Part shown: positions 35,026-46,684 of the stretch, piece after piece
Layout of the letters: each line of letters opens with the position of its first letter
Position numbering within the stretch: position 1 is the stretch's first letter
Assembly (NCBI RefSeq): GCF_019703515.2
Contig: NC_059368.1
Span: forward strand, 37,623,831-37,687,830
DNA length: 64,000 bases
Origin: Myxocyprinus asiaticus
Lineage: Eukaryota; Chordata; Actinopteri; Cypriniformes; Catostomidae
Direction of reading: 5' to 3'
Program-made: the position numbers and the translations under genes
The notes under the pieces: generated by a model
Seen by the model: only the letters and a program-made list of their open reading frames with translations
Database searches by the model: none
Told to the model about the DNA's origin: nothing

Positions 35026-35452
35026 CATTTATTTAATTCTGTTGTCCAACAGACCAGAACAGAAAACAGTTGCACCTCTTGCAACATTCTTGCTTAAAAC
35101 TTGAAATTGTGTGTAATTTCTAATAATTTGTTATACAAAAGAAAATACTCTGTGCCAAATGGGTTTTAAGGAGTCAAAATAAACAATCAAAAATTATATA
35201 ATCAAGAAAAAAATTAAACAGTCTTTTTCCAGTAGTGTGAACCTACTATATACTTAAAATATGATTAGAATTTGTGATTTGTGTAGATGCATCAGTGGTA
35301 CTATCAGACAATACTTAACGCATACTCAAGAATACAGTGGGCAAGAGTGAGTCTTTTGGAAAAGTCTATGTGAGACTGACATGAATTACTGTGCATGTGA
35401 ATGAAGGAGGGAGATTGGATCCAGTGTTGTCTCTTCTGAATAATGTTTCTGT

Positions 35453-35572
35453 TTACTCCCTCCATTCGTAGTCCGCAATTTTTGATATCAGGGAAAGAAC
35501 CTTTGGACTGACCACCAGCTGCTTTCTGGAAGTGTTCTTCTCCACTTTCGATCCCTTGTCTTGAAAATGCAT
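35453..35572 (-). pseudogene. terminal exon of a fish uncharacterised gene, frameshifted
   Basis: Minus-strand acceptor TTTAATTCGACAG precedes a frame encoding HFQDKGSKVEKNTSRKQ and then LVVSPKVLSLISKIADYEWR, a final Glu and TAA at 35453-35455. From memory this C-terminus (a D-K-G-x-K-V-E linker, N/S-P-K-V-L-x-L-I-S, then D-Y-E-W-R-E-stop) belongs to a large set of uncharacterised fish proteins whose previous exon ends in T-L-E-F-x-Q; I could not check this. The first bases read C-I-F-K in the frame fed by the upstream exon, but the rest is in another frame. That suggests a deletion of about 10 bp just inside the exon. Confidence 0.5.
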
Positions 35573-36100
35573 CTGTCGAATTAAATACAACAAACAACTT
35601 TGTGATGAAACGTGGACTCTACTGTAATATACTCTTTTAATATACTCTTTTCTTATTTAAATGTTACATTTTGAGAAGGTCCAGAATTGAATAAAGAAAT
35701 AATTGCAGTCAACAGCTTGGGAGTGGTCTCTGCAGGTTTAGGGTAGGAACAGGTTTTTAAAACTGGACCTGTGCAGGACTCGAGCACCCAGAGGAAGCCT
35801 TTGCGAACACGGAAGTAACATATAACCTCCATGTAAAGCCCCAGTCTTTCAGTCATATGAAAATGTAGATGGACAACATTAGAAAGACTTTGAATATAAT
35901 GCAATCCAATTAAACACCAGCACAAACTGCAGCCTTCAAAACTGCCACATAATTGAATCAACATCTCTCTGACGTAGTCTGATAGGTAGGGTCTATTGCA
36001 GGGCTCTTGTATTGGATTGCATTAGATTATACAGGGGTAACTATTTTTCTGGTTCTTCTATATCCATTTTGATGTAGAAAATTGACTTCTGCTTTCTTAC

Positions 36101-36269
36101 ATTTGCAAGAACTCCAAAGTTGCTCCTTGGGCTACTGGGTAAGAGATGTTCAGGCAGTAGTAGGAGGCAAACATCAACACAACAGCATCAATGAAGACTG
36201 TGATGTGGCTATTCACAATTGTTTGGTCCACAGATAACATGAAGTACTCTGCTGCCAAAGGAGAACTTC
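36101..36269 (-). pseudogene. penultimate exon of the same fish gene remnant
   Basis: Minus-strand 169-bp exon with a pyrimidine-rich acceptor (CCCCTCTCTTGTG...CAACAG) and donor AAT/GTAAGA. The open frame encodes YFMLSVDQTIVNSHITVFID then ASYYCLNISYPVAQGATLEF and LQ. It has no internal stop. The pattern S-V-D-Q-x-I-V-N-x-H-I-x-x-F-x-D-A, Y-Y-C-L-N-I-x-Y-P and A-T-L-E-F-x-Q fits the uncharacterised fish family named in the previous entry. The splice to the exon at 35572 leaves a frame error, so I call it a pseudogene rather than a live gene. Confidence 0.55.
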
Positions 36270-36474
36270 CTGTTGTACAAATACACAAGAGAGGGGATCC
36301 AGCAATTATTAAATATAATTTTACTTTCAGAAAACATATCAACCATCACCCAGTTAGTTATGTAAGCATTATAGTCCAATGTACATATAATAACCCTTTA
36401 AGGAACAGTTTGGACATATGGTAGTATGAGCTATTGTTAGTAATATCATGTATAAACATAGTTCGGGATACAGA

Positions 36475-36546
36475 TGTATTCAGGTGACACAAAAGGTCTT
36501 TCAGATCAATAAACTGTTTCTGACAGTAATGAAGTTCACATATAAA
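36475..36546 (-). pseudogene. possible C2H2 zinc-finger segment of the same remnant
   Basis: Minus-strand frame 36612-36358 contains FICELHYCQKQF followed by IDLKDLLCHL. The spacing is C-x4-C-x3-F-x5-L-x2-H, three of four C2H2 ligands with correct hydrophobic spacing. The second His is missing. Proteins of the family suggested for the downstream exons often begin with such fingers (my recollection). The link is by strand and distance only. Confidence 0.3.
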
Positions 36547-36619
36547 GGGTACCTGCAGAGGCTCACATTGTGACACAGAAGACACAACCGATGATGACAG
36601 AAAACATGACACTTAAAAG

Positions 36620-37265
36620 CATTGTAATTTCTTCAGTGAGAATTGCAGCTTGCTATACATGCTTACTGGTAAACCTCATTTCTGTGTAGCCCTTGATGAT
36701 GTACTTAATCTTTTAGGGGTTTCACAGAAACACCACAACTACAAGTGTAATCTTTGAACATATTTAACTATGGCCCAACAGTCACCTTTTTATCTTCGGC
36801 TTTTCACCTTTTCAACTCGCACATCTTATCTGCAGAGACAAAAACAAGTCTATGTGCATGGGACATGTTAATTAAGAAATCTGCAAAAATCCAAAGAAAT
36901 ACTTGTATTGAACACTGACTATTATGTGTAGGCAGCTAAATAGTTAAAACAGTTACACCACCTCAACTGTACTACATCAGCTATGCTAACGAGCCGACTC
37001 TCCACTCAACAACATGAGAGGAGAGAGTTGGCTTAATAGCCTCATAGTTAGCTAACACTTAACTATATGCAATATGACCGGTCATACAGATTTAGTACAT
37101 TTACCAAACTGAAGTAAATTCAAAGTCATAGTGTAATAATTAGAACGCTAATGCTACCAAACTTGAGTTTGGTATACTTGCCTTGCAGCTGCAACGTGTA
37201 AGCTGCGACTGTGGATTGTCCTTTTTCCTCCCTCGAAATTAGCCGTTGTTTGTTTGTCGAACAAC
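36620..37265. other. spacer between remnant exons and the CpG-rich ATG region
   Basis: No recognised coding segment. A GC-AG-type donor candidate (AAG/GCAAGT on the minus strand) lies at about 37176-37184. Confidence 0.35.
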
Positions 37266-37269
37266 AATT

Positions 37270-37479
37270 TTAGAATGTTCCCGCATCCACGGCGACTATC
37301 CGAAAGTAAACACATTTACACTGGTAGCTCTTGCAATGTCTGTTTGTCCACGTTGTCATCTTTCCACCACCTGGATTCAGACTGTCAGTGACCCAATTTA
37401 ATCCCCCGAATTTTGCCCGCGTTAGTTTATCGTCGTTCTTTCCATCGACCGCGCTTTCGATCGATAACCCCGTTGCCAT
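37270..37479 (-). CDS. possible first exon of the minus-strand remnant gene
   Basis: 70-codon frame on the minus strand. Its ATG (37477-37479) sits in the context ACAACAATGG and it encodes MATGLSIESAVDGKNDDKLT. It lies in the most CpG-rich stretch of this part of the window (about 37180-37480), as vertebrate promoters and first exons do. A donor-like CAG/GTGGTG occurs within the frame, so the coding part may be shorter. I do not recognise the protein. It lies about 0.9 kb upstream, in gene direction, of the finger-like segment; the connection is inference. Confidence 0.25.
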   Translation of the reverse strand: MATGLSIESAVDGKNDDKLTRAKFGGLNWVTDSLNPGGGKMTTWTNRHCKSYQCKCVYFRIVAVDAGTF

Positions 37480-37574
37480 TGTTGTTCAAATTTATTGGAA
37501 GGTTCGCACATTTAGAATCACTTCTAAAGTATCCCAAAATCCAAAATGGCTTGTCTCGTAACGTTCAAGATGTG

Positions 37575-38050
37575 TTTCTTTTATCGTTGCTTTTATTTAA
37601 TTTTATAAATATTAAATCAGTTGTGTACAGTATTAATATATATTTTAAGTATTACGTAACTAAGAAAAGTATATGTAAAATTACATTAAATAATTTAATT
37701 TTAATCATACAAAACTGTATTTTGCTGGCATTTTGCATTGTTTTAACTGTATTAAACAGTATTAAACTAGAATTTAACAGTTTCATACATTAAAATATAA
37801 ATATTTGTGAAATTATGATACATTTGTGAATTTATTTTAACAGTCTTTTTATGTAGAAAAAAACACGATTTTCCTAAAAAAAAAAAAAAATTGGAAATTT
37901 TATGGTTATTCAGTTACAGGTTTTCCATGTTATTCTACATTAGACATGTAAATTCACAGTCTATTTCTGTAATTTTATTAATATTTTTCTGTACTTTAAA
38001 AATACAGGAAAAAAACTGTAAAATAAACAGTAAATATCCTGTAATATTAC

Positions 38051-38095
<45 letters not shown>

Positions 38096-38100
38096 GTGCA
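37575..38100. repeat. AT-rich repeat ending in a 40-bp poly-T
   Basis: Very AT-rich with many ACTGTA, TTTTAACAG and AAATACAGG motifs; poly-T at 38053-38092 followed by ACAGTGCA. It resembles the ACTGTAAAAA...TTTTTACAGTG element at 40246-41041, likely the same family. Confidence 0.5.
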
Positions 38101-38109
38101 TGTTTGTGC

Positions 38110-39105
38110 ATTATCCATAGGGAATTTGCAAGCACGATTTATTTTTAGCCTGCATGAATTTTCGAAATTTTGCGTGGCCTACAGGGTTGCTAAGAGGAGA
38201 AAGACATCTTTAACCCACCTTTTTTGTTTCCCTAAGTGAATGCAGAACTTTTTTTTTTTCCAAAATGAATCTTTGCTTGTGGTAGCTAATTATTACTGTA
38301 GGCTACCTCCCCAACTGGCGTTCATTCTCAACATCTGCAATTTTGTGTATCTGTGATCAGGATGTCTTACTAAAGGCCTGTTTGCAGGTTATGGAGTGGT
38401 ATTGGAGCAATGGAAATGCTGATGTTCTGACTTTCAGAAAGAAAGAAAAAAAATTGCTCCTCTGGGGCAAATCTCGCCGTATCGCTTCTATTCATTTTTA
38501 AAGATTGTAACAAGTTCACAGGAATGAAGAAGCAGGAGTTGACTATTTTCAAACTCAAACTTTGTCTTTTAATCGGAAGGCACACTCGCTTAACGGCAAA
38601 AAATGAAAGCAATGCAAATAACAATAAATCCAAAAGGGGGATTAAATCAGGGCAGCGTTCAGTATAATGGCAACAGCCAACACACAAACAGCTTGTAAGC
38701 TGGGCTCTCTTTCCCTCACACTCTGAAAACTCACCCTTTTATTTCTCCCGTTTCTCACTGCGAACACCGAAACAAGCAATTACCAGCAATTCGTCTCAGG
38801 TGAGAACCCTTACCGCCTACTCTATTCCAGATAAACGCTTGACCATGCCCTCGCCTCCACAACGATCTATATACTTCTATTATATTAACAATCACGTTCA
38901 CTCATTGGGACGATTGGGACCACCGATGTGTATCGTACAGTCTGACAGTGTCTCACAGTGTGCTGTGGCGATCTCAATGCGTTCATATCGTACAGTTTGA
39001 CAAGTAACGATCTTAAAGGACTGTAAAAATCCTACAGTGTATAGCGGGCATAAGACACCTTAATACAGCAAGAAACATCATTTTCAAATGGAAAATATGT
39101 CAAAT
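38110..39105. other. spacer, no gene recognised
   Basis: Mixed sequence with no motif-bearing frame; short GAAAGAAAGAAAAAAAA patch at about 38438-38453. Confidence 0.45.
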
Positions 39106-39112
39106 GTAAAAT

Positions 39113-39230
39113 AATTAGGGCTGTCGATTTAACATGTTAATTCATTGGAGTTAATTATATTCCAAAATAATGCGTAATAAAAATGAACGCAATCAATCAT
39201 GCACCTGAATGTAGACAGCACAAAATGACG
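39113..39230. repeat. hAT-type MITE fragment
   Basis: Starts ATTAGGGCTGTCGATTTAAC and contains ATGTTAATTCATTGGAGTTAATT, a common fish hAT-derived terminal pattern. Only one end is present. Confidence 0.5.
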
Positions 39231-39234
39231 TCTT

Positions 39235-40240
39235 GTGTTCAAACATAGCTGGACTGAGCGCAACTCTGAAAACAGGGTTTTCCAGTCATGTTTTTCCAAG
39301 TTTTAAATTACATTTAACCTGACATGGCATCCTAAAAACGCAGTTATTATGACACAATGAAACGAGGGTTGGGCATGAGTAATTTTGTAGTCGAGTACTC
39401 TAACCCACAAAAAACCGAGTACCTGATTAGGCTACTTGTAATTAAAATTCACATTAAAAATAACAAGTATGACACATATGTGAATCTCATATATTGTTTT
39501 ATTCACAAACGTTACCAAGAACAGTTTCAAAATAAGATAACTTCAACAAACTATGCTTATAGGTGCTTTTGTTTTGATCCAGCTGTAGTTCTCTGTGTAT
39601 GTGGGTGATCAACAACAGTGGGACAGTCTCTCTTTCGCCTGGCCTCTGCTGAGGTCACATACATATCATTGCAGCCCACATTGCACTGCTCTGCCCTTGT
39701 GTGGGGAGCCCATGCCTGTTCTTTGAGAGTGACCATTAGAAAGACCATTTAGAGAGAATCAACAATTGGCCACTTTGTTGCCTCAAAGTCTCAGAAGAGA
39801 ATTTGCTCTCTGATAGCATTGTTTATTTGTATGTGCTATGTGCGTTTGGCACCAAATTCACTAAAGGAATTATGCGAATCGGGTAACGGTGCAACAATTT
39901 GCACTGTGCAATCCCGCAGCTTACAGGTTCTGAGTGATGGGTTGTGAAGGATGCAGCAGACTACTACAATTTGGCATACTTTACTGTGACTGTAAAGCAT
40001 TGCTTCCCCAACCTGCAGTCCAGGCACCTGAATCTAAAAGTGTGCTCGACTGCACGGTGTACTTTCAACATTTTCTGAATTTATGGCTGTAACGCTCTTC
40101 TGCATTATTTTATGAATTAGTGCTGCCATGATTGCTATGAAATGGACGTCTTTGTGCAAAAATCTGTTTACTACCTGCTTTCTGTGGGTAATAATAGCGC
40201 AACATTAATTGAACCAGGCAAATAGTGCTGATTTTTGTGA
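39235..40240. other. spacer, no gene recognised
   Basis: Short open frames on both strands without motifs. Confidence 0.4.
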
Positions 40241-40245
40241 CTACA

Positions 40246-41041
40246 CTGTAAAAATAATCCTGTTGTTTTTACAAAAAAAAAAAAAAACTGGCAGCTGTTG
40301 TTGCCAGAATAATTATGTAAAAAAATACATTAAAAATGTAAACAACTTTACAGAACAATATGTAAATTGTACAGTTTAAAACTGTTGTAATTTTCATGAC
40401 CACGTTGGCACTGTAAAAAAAAAAAAAAAATGAAACTGTAAAAATCTGCTTTTTACTTTTATAAGGTATTGTTAATCACTGTAAAAATTACAGAAGTGCA
40501 CATGATGACATGAAGTTCATCTATAGTGGCTCTTCCAGGAGCAACGACCAATAAACATGTAGAAACACTAAACACCATCAGGGTAACACACATGAAATTT
40601 AAATAATGCAGTAAACATTAACTAAACTACATCAAATATAACACAGAACACCGCAAAGTACATAACTGATATTAAAAATAAGAAGAGACATAACTATTCC
40701 CATAAAATATAATGAAATATTATGGGTCATGTAGGGAATTGTGGGAACGCCCGATTATTGTTTTTTTTACTGTAATTTTAACAATAATTTACTGTAAAAA
40801 GTACATTGACTCTCTTGTTAAACAATGTAAATGTTTACCATTACAAGAAAATCATACTTTTTACATCTAAAAATGTAATTTTTTACAAAATTTTATTGTA
40901 AAAACTACTGTATGGTCTTAAAATATATAAAAAGAATTACTGTATATTTTACAGTTAGTACTCCTTAATCAATTAATGTTTTTATTTTCTGTAGCATTTT
41001 TACAGTTTTGTACCGTTAAAATTAGACATTTTTTACAGTGC
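40246..41041. mobile_element. MITE-like element with ACTGTAAAA termini
   Basis: Left end CACTGTAAAAATAATCCTGT and right end GACATTTTTTACAGTG are inverted relative to each other. The interior carries many further CTGTAAAAAT and TTTTACAG motifs and poly-A runs, suggesting repeated internal rearrangement. No coding content. Confidence 0.55.
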
Positions 41042-41049
41042 ATGGTGCA

Positions 41050-42185
41050 TTCTATAAAAAGCTTCATTTGCATAAAAGGTGGTGTATTCGTGCTTAAAAG
41101 AATGACAGTGACTTCATTTAAGTACACTAATTCATCGCTAAACCAGCGCATATCGCGTCAAGTTAAAGCTAAAGTATAAATCCTGTGACACTAGCACTAC
41201 CAAACGGAATTACAAAAATAAACTTTTTCAAAACAGCTTCTTGAATATGCCCCCTTTGTTAGTCAAATAAAGAGAGAGTCCCGACGCAAAAAAAAAAAAA
41301 ACCTGAAAGTGGTGCAACTGTTTAGTGAAATTGCCCCTTGGTGTAAATGGCTGCAAATATTTGCTCATAATCTTCCATAATAATTCATGAAATCTTGTTC
41401 TGAAGCTCTGTGTAAAAATGAAAGGTGCCTAAATAAGGATGTTTCTGTTCTGGGAAATGTGCACATTTCCTGTGAAAATGATGCTAGTTTGCAAAAGGTA
41501 GTGCATGTTCAATGGACAGAATGAGTTGGTGGCCGAGGACGTAGCCCTGAGGCACCCCAAGGTTATATTTTGGACTTAATGCAAATTTAATTACCTTAAA
41601 ATTAGATACCTTATAGGTATCTCATAATTTATGTTTAGTGGATCCTATCATGGTTTGGGGTGCAAAATTGGGTTTTTTGTTTGTTATGAAATGCACCAGA
41701 TTTATTTCCATGTTCTTCAAAGTACTCTTATAGGCCACGGAATACTGCAAACTCTAGTGTGCCTCTTTGTGCTGCATGGTTTAGTGACACACATCCATGC
41801 AATGGATTAAAGGGTATGGGGGTGAAATATATATCACATGTCTGGGTGGGATGAGTTGCCTGCTTAAATCAGTGTGTGTGTGTGTTTGTATTTGTGTTTG
41901 TGTCAGATTATGATAGCTGTCTGGGGAGCAGACTTTCTAAAGGAATTCAATTAGCTGGAACAGTTTGCTTCCTCGCAGTCATCAGGGCCAAGGCTGATTC
42001 ACACAAACATAGCCACGCTTTGTCTCTTATCAAACACCCTCTTCACCTAAACAGCTTTCTGTATGTGTTGGAGTGCAAAGCATTGTCTAAATAACAGACA
42101 TCAAGTGAATAAATGTAGATTAACAATGATGGCACCCATTATGTTATGGGTGCATTATGTATTATGTGATTTATTATTATTATTA
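41050..42185. other. spacer, no gene recognised
   Basis: Short poly-A at about 41288-41301 and TGTGTTTG repeats at 41873-41905. A nine-codon RT-like motif at 41532-41558 (minus) is listed under findings. Confidence 0.4.
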
Positions 42186-42194
42186 TTTATTTAA

Positions 42195-42300
42195 TTATTA
42201 AACACATTTTTTTCTGTGGTAATCAACATTATGCCACAAATGCTGTCAGTAAAGTTCAACTTGCATTAATCCTGAAATATTCCTTTTAAGAATAAATATC
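42195..42300 (-). repeat. MITE family C end fragment
   Basis: Reverse complement of the left end of the neighbouring element: GTGGTAATCAACATTATGCCACAAATGCTGTCAG here, GCAGCATTCGTGGCATAATG at 42356. The two copies face each other around 42300. Confidence 0.6.
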
Positions 42301-42309
42301 TATGAATTT

Positions 42310-43240
42310 ATGTTAAAGGAATATTCCGTGTTTAATACAAGTTCAACTCAGTCAGCAGCATTCGTGGCATAATGTTGATTATCACAAATAATAATTTAGA
42401 CTCGTCCCTTATTTTCTTCAAAAAATGCAAAAAAAATCTATGTTACAGTGAGGCACTTGGCCAATAGAAGTGAATAGGGCCAATTTTTGGAGGCTTTAAA
42501 AGCAGAAATCTGAAGCTTATATTTTATCATTTTAAAAACGTTCCTACTTGCTAAAAAAATATATTAATGAAATAAGTGTCTTGAGATATCTCACCGGTCT
42601 CTGTGACAGCTGTAGACTTTGTAAACAGCAAAAATGTGTCCACAGACACTTTTCACCTGTCAATCATTTTGCTCGTTCTCATAGTGTTGTATTTGAAGTG
42701 GATCATTGAGGCTATGATTCATAATGTTTGTCAGTTGAGGGCACTATTGTGCCACTGTTGATTTGACAGCCACAAGAACAAACAATGCTGCTCTTTTGCT
42801 CGGTTTTGGTCTCAAAATTATTTTTGGAGGGCGGAGTTTTGTAATGAGGGGGCGTGGCTAATCCAGCAGCTCAGTCACGTGAAGAATGCTAAATACTAAA
42901 ATCGCTTATTGCACCTTTAACTGTACTGTTAAAACTTGTGTTTTTTTGTTTGTTTGTTTTTTAGCTGTAAAGTTGTTTAAACTGTCATTTGTATGGTCGT
43001 TTTAGTGTTTACAGTGTTACATCATCATTGCAAAGAAGTTGTAAAATTGGGTATAACTTTACACAGAATAGGTTAGTAAGTGATTTTATCCAACTAAACA
43101 TGTTTACACACATATTGTTTACTTGCTGTGGCTATACTTTTGAAACAGTGCGTATTGTAACATTTACAGATTGGCCCCATTCACTGCCATTGTAAGTGCC
43201 TCACTGGAACCCAGATTATTGCTTTTTTTTAAAGAAAAGT
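42310..43240. mobile_element. MITE family C with a nested insertion
   Basis: The left end is TTAAAGGAATATTCCGTGTT. The right part contains GGCCCCATTCACTGCCATTG, then TAAGTGCCTCACTGGAACCC and a T-run. A separate repeat of about 340 bp (about 42585-42921, ending CGCTTATTGCACCTTTAA) interrupts it. A right-end fragment of the same family is at about 62100-62240. Confidence 0.55.
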
Positions 43241-43244
43241 CTCT

Positions 43245-44460
43245 ATTCTCTTAGCAGTTCTAGTTTTGGTGGCACTGCCTGCTAACAGTTAAGTAAAGAC
43301 TTAATTCTCAAAATTGTGAACAAAATATCAGATTTTTTTTTATATCCAAACTGTTCTATTGTCTTCACACATTCACACTTTTGTCCCATGATTGATACAC
43401 AGCAAAGTGCCCTAAAACTATTTTGCTTTTGTTTCCTCATTTCCACATTTTGATGTTCAACCATCTCCATCATGAGTGAGAGGGATTGAATTGTTCTGCT
43501 TGACCCTCCTCCCGTCCACCCATTTCCCACCCTCTACCATCCCACCATTTTACATCTCTTCACGCCCATTTCAAGAGCCTTTTTCCAAGTTTAACAGGTG
43601 CTAGGGGGTTTCATGACAATTTAACAGTAACGGGTCAGTCAGTTTTTTAAAGTTCATCATTTCTTAGGTTATCATGGTAGCAAAATTTCAGTTTTCAGTA
43701 CCACAACCAATGAAATATCAAAATTCTCAAAAACTATTTGCTAACGGATAGCTCTCTCCAGGTTTTATAAACCTCTGTGGTTCTGTCTACTTTTGGAACA
43801 CAAAGTGGACAAGCTTCTAGAAGCGTATGCAAACATGTACTGACGTAGATTATGTTTCAAGTGTTTTCTGACTTTATTGCTGTGGGTGGTGGTATGTGTG
43901 CTCTCTTATGAATTATTGACACGCTCTAGTACTGCTGGGCTCAGCTACGTCAAGTGTTTACTTTGTATGAACCCAAACAAAATACATCTGTGTGTTTTGA
44001 GCTTGCATATCTGGAGATTCTTTGTGCATAATTCATGTCATGAATTGTTTTGCTTTGGTTTAAGTCATTCATACATGCATGTGTTGTTTGTAGGCAACAG
44101 TGCAGCTTTGTGCGGTCAGCAGAGATTATCCCACCATGCCACTAACAGTGGGTAAATACTGAAGCATTCACTTGAATTTCTCCTGTGGCCTGAGCTGCCC
44201 TCTCTGTGACGTATACAGCATCTGTGTTTGAGTGAATTTCACATCAATACAATACAGCCATTAAATTTTAGCTAGCCTCCTATCTAACACTATATTTTAA
44301 GAATGGAAACATATGTGAATAATTTTGGTTACTCATTCCATATTTATTTATGCCATATATGACTGATGTATGTCAATAACCTGTAATACGCTTCCTTTGT
44401 CTTGTTCCAAACCCCAGTGTTTACCTTCTTCCATGGTACACACATTTTTTTCCATGAACA
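43245..44460. other. spacer, no gene recognised
   Basis: No motif-bearing frames. Confidence 0.4.
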
Positions 44461-44463
44461 ATT

Positions 44464-44560
44464 CATGGTTAGGTTTAGGGTTTGGGTAAGGGATTAGACT
44501 TCATGGTTAGGTTTAGGGTTTGGGTAAGGGATTAGACTTCATGGTTAGGTTTAGGTTTGA
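44464..44560. repeat. 38-bp G-rich tandem repeat, about 2.5 units
   Basis: Units start at 44464, 44502 and 44540 (partial). The unit begins CATGGTTAGGTTTAGGGTTT and continues GGGTAAGGGATTAGACTT. The first two units are identical as far as I can read. Confidence 0.9.
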
Positions 44561-44679
44561 ATCTTACAACCTTGTTTGTTTGTTTGTTTTTACTCTATGG
44601 GAGTAGAAAGACTGGTGTTAATTTTTTTTTTCCATTCCATTTTTTTCCCATTCCGTTATCACAAGTTTTTACAGCTGTG

Positions 44680-44807
<128 letters not shown>

Positions 44808-44879
44808 TGTATTTTTTATTTAATTTTGTGAAAAAATGTCAAACTTTTGGAAGTACATTACATATATTTATTTTTTTTT

Positions 44880-45740
44880 TTTTTAAGATGACAACAGTAT
44901 GCCTGTTGCAATATGCAAGATTGCATCTCGGAGATTCTACTCGTAGCTGTTCATGTCCTGGGACCTCAGATGTTTGTTTCTATGGCAACACTCACAGTGC
45001 CAAAACAGCTTAGATATCGATAGCAGCTAAATATTTTTCACTGCATTCATTCATTTACCTCTTATGTGTCATTGCAAAATGTTTAAGAACAAAGAAAGCA
45101 TTCCAGGAATCAATGACATAATACAATAGCATATCAAACAGAAATATGCATTCACTACCTTTAACTTTTTAGGCCGCTGCTAACTGGTTCTTCATACATG
45201 ACATCACGACTGTCAAGTTGAAGCTTCCATACTGTAGAATTCAGTTTACAACATTACAACAAAGACGTGAATGCTTTTTACGAGTCAGAATCTTGTTATT
45301 ACGCTAATTTCGATCTGATGCGAAAGCACCATAATGCCTGGTGTTCATTAAAAAAGATGTGGTATACAGATTATGCTGCATATGTTTCCCTAAATAGTAA
45401 GCTAGTATAGAGATTGTATGCAATAGCAGTTGACTGGACCTGGAGCTGAGGAGACTGAACATGTGGGCTGAATAAATTGAGATCCAGCTTGATACATACA
45501 ACCACAGGACTGAGTCCAAGACACACACACACACACGCACAACAGTCCTTGTGCAGTGGACAGGCGGAAAATGAAAGGTTTTCCCCTCTGTGAGCTGCGC
45601 AAAGTGAGCACTTCCTCTCATTTATGTCCACGCATAAATATGGCAGAATCCTCAATTAAAGATTTCCATCTGCCTGCTCAACACACTCAATGTCTGGATA
45701 AAGATCTCTAGTCCTGAGAGAAAGATTGGGGTCTTTTTGA
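44880..45740. other. spacer, no gene recognised
   Basis: Contains a short (AC)n patch at 45520-45537. No motif-bearing frames. Confidence 0.4.
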
Positions 45741-45744
45741 CTAA

Positions 45745-46488
45745 GGGTGCTTTCACACTGGCAGTTTAGTTCGAAACACAGCACGGTTCGCATGAAAAAT
45801 TGGTAATGTGAAAGCTGTCATGCGGACCGGGGAGCGGACCGCAGTACCGAACCCGAGACTACCTGTAGGAGGTGGACTGAGTTTGGTTGCAATGGAACTG
45901 TAGCGCGATTCACGTGAATGTGAAAGCAACTCTGACTCGGGTGCGCACTCGTTTAGGCAGTAAAGTAACCTGCGCATGCGTTTTAGCCGATGATGACATC
46001 TATCTATCTATCTATACACCTTATAAATACTATATATAAATACTATTATAGGTTATAAATATAGGGTATAATAGCAGATGACAGTGGCGATAACTTCACC
46101 TTGGACACAAGCGTGAGTAAGCGTGCAGTGTAAACAAAGATGCATAAGAATTCCTTGCAATCAGCTGTCTCCACAAAAAACGCAGTTTGCGAGCAGCAAC
46201 AAGCCGCTTCCCCTGGACATCTGATGAGTTACACCATGAAGCGCACATATACGCAGTTGTCGTTCACTCTGCTGTGCATAATCGCACCAAAATAACAAAA
46301 AAACAAAGTATGATGAGTAGCGTTGTGTTCTCCATGCGTGTTTGTGATGACGTAAGATGAACGCAAATGGACCAGGGTTCGATAGAATCAAGTGAGTGTG
46401 AAACCAGACCAAAGCTGCGGCGGGGGGCACCGGGAACAATCACACTCAGAATCAGACCGCAGCAAATGTGCCCAGTGTGAAAGCCCCC
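45745..46488. mobile_element. Harbinger-type non-autonomous element, 744 bp
   Basis: Terminal inverted repeats GGGTGCTTTCACACTGG (left) and, reading inward from the right, GGGGGCTTTCACACTGG. A TAA trinucleotide flanks both ends (45742-45744, 46489-46491), the target duplication size and sequence usual for PIF/Harbinger. Contains a (CTAT)n patch at 45999-46014. No transposase frame. Confidence 0.7.
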
Positions 46489-46684
46489 TAAAAGGATACA
46501 TGAAGGCAGCACACCATCATATATTCTTAGATCCATATCAGTTTTTTATGAATGTATATGTGCATATCTGAACTTTCTTGCTCTGACTTGCAGACAGATG
46601 ACTAGTCGAATTGAGATTATGGACATGTTTGCCTCAGATTCTGATGTTATTTTTCATTCAGAATGTATTTGGACAGGATATTGG

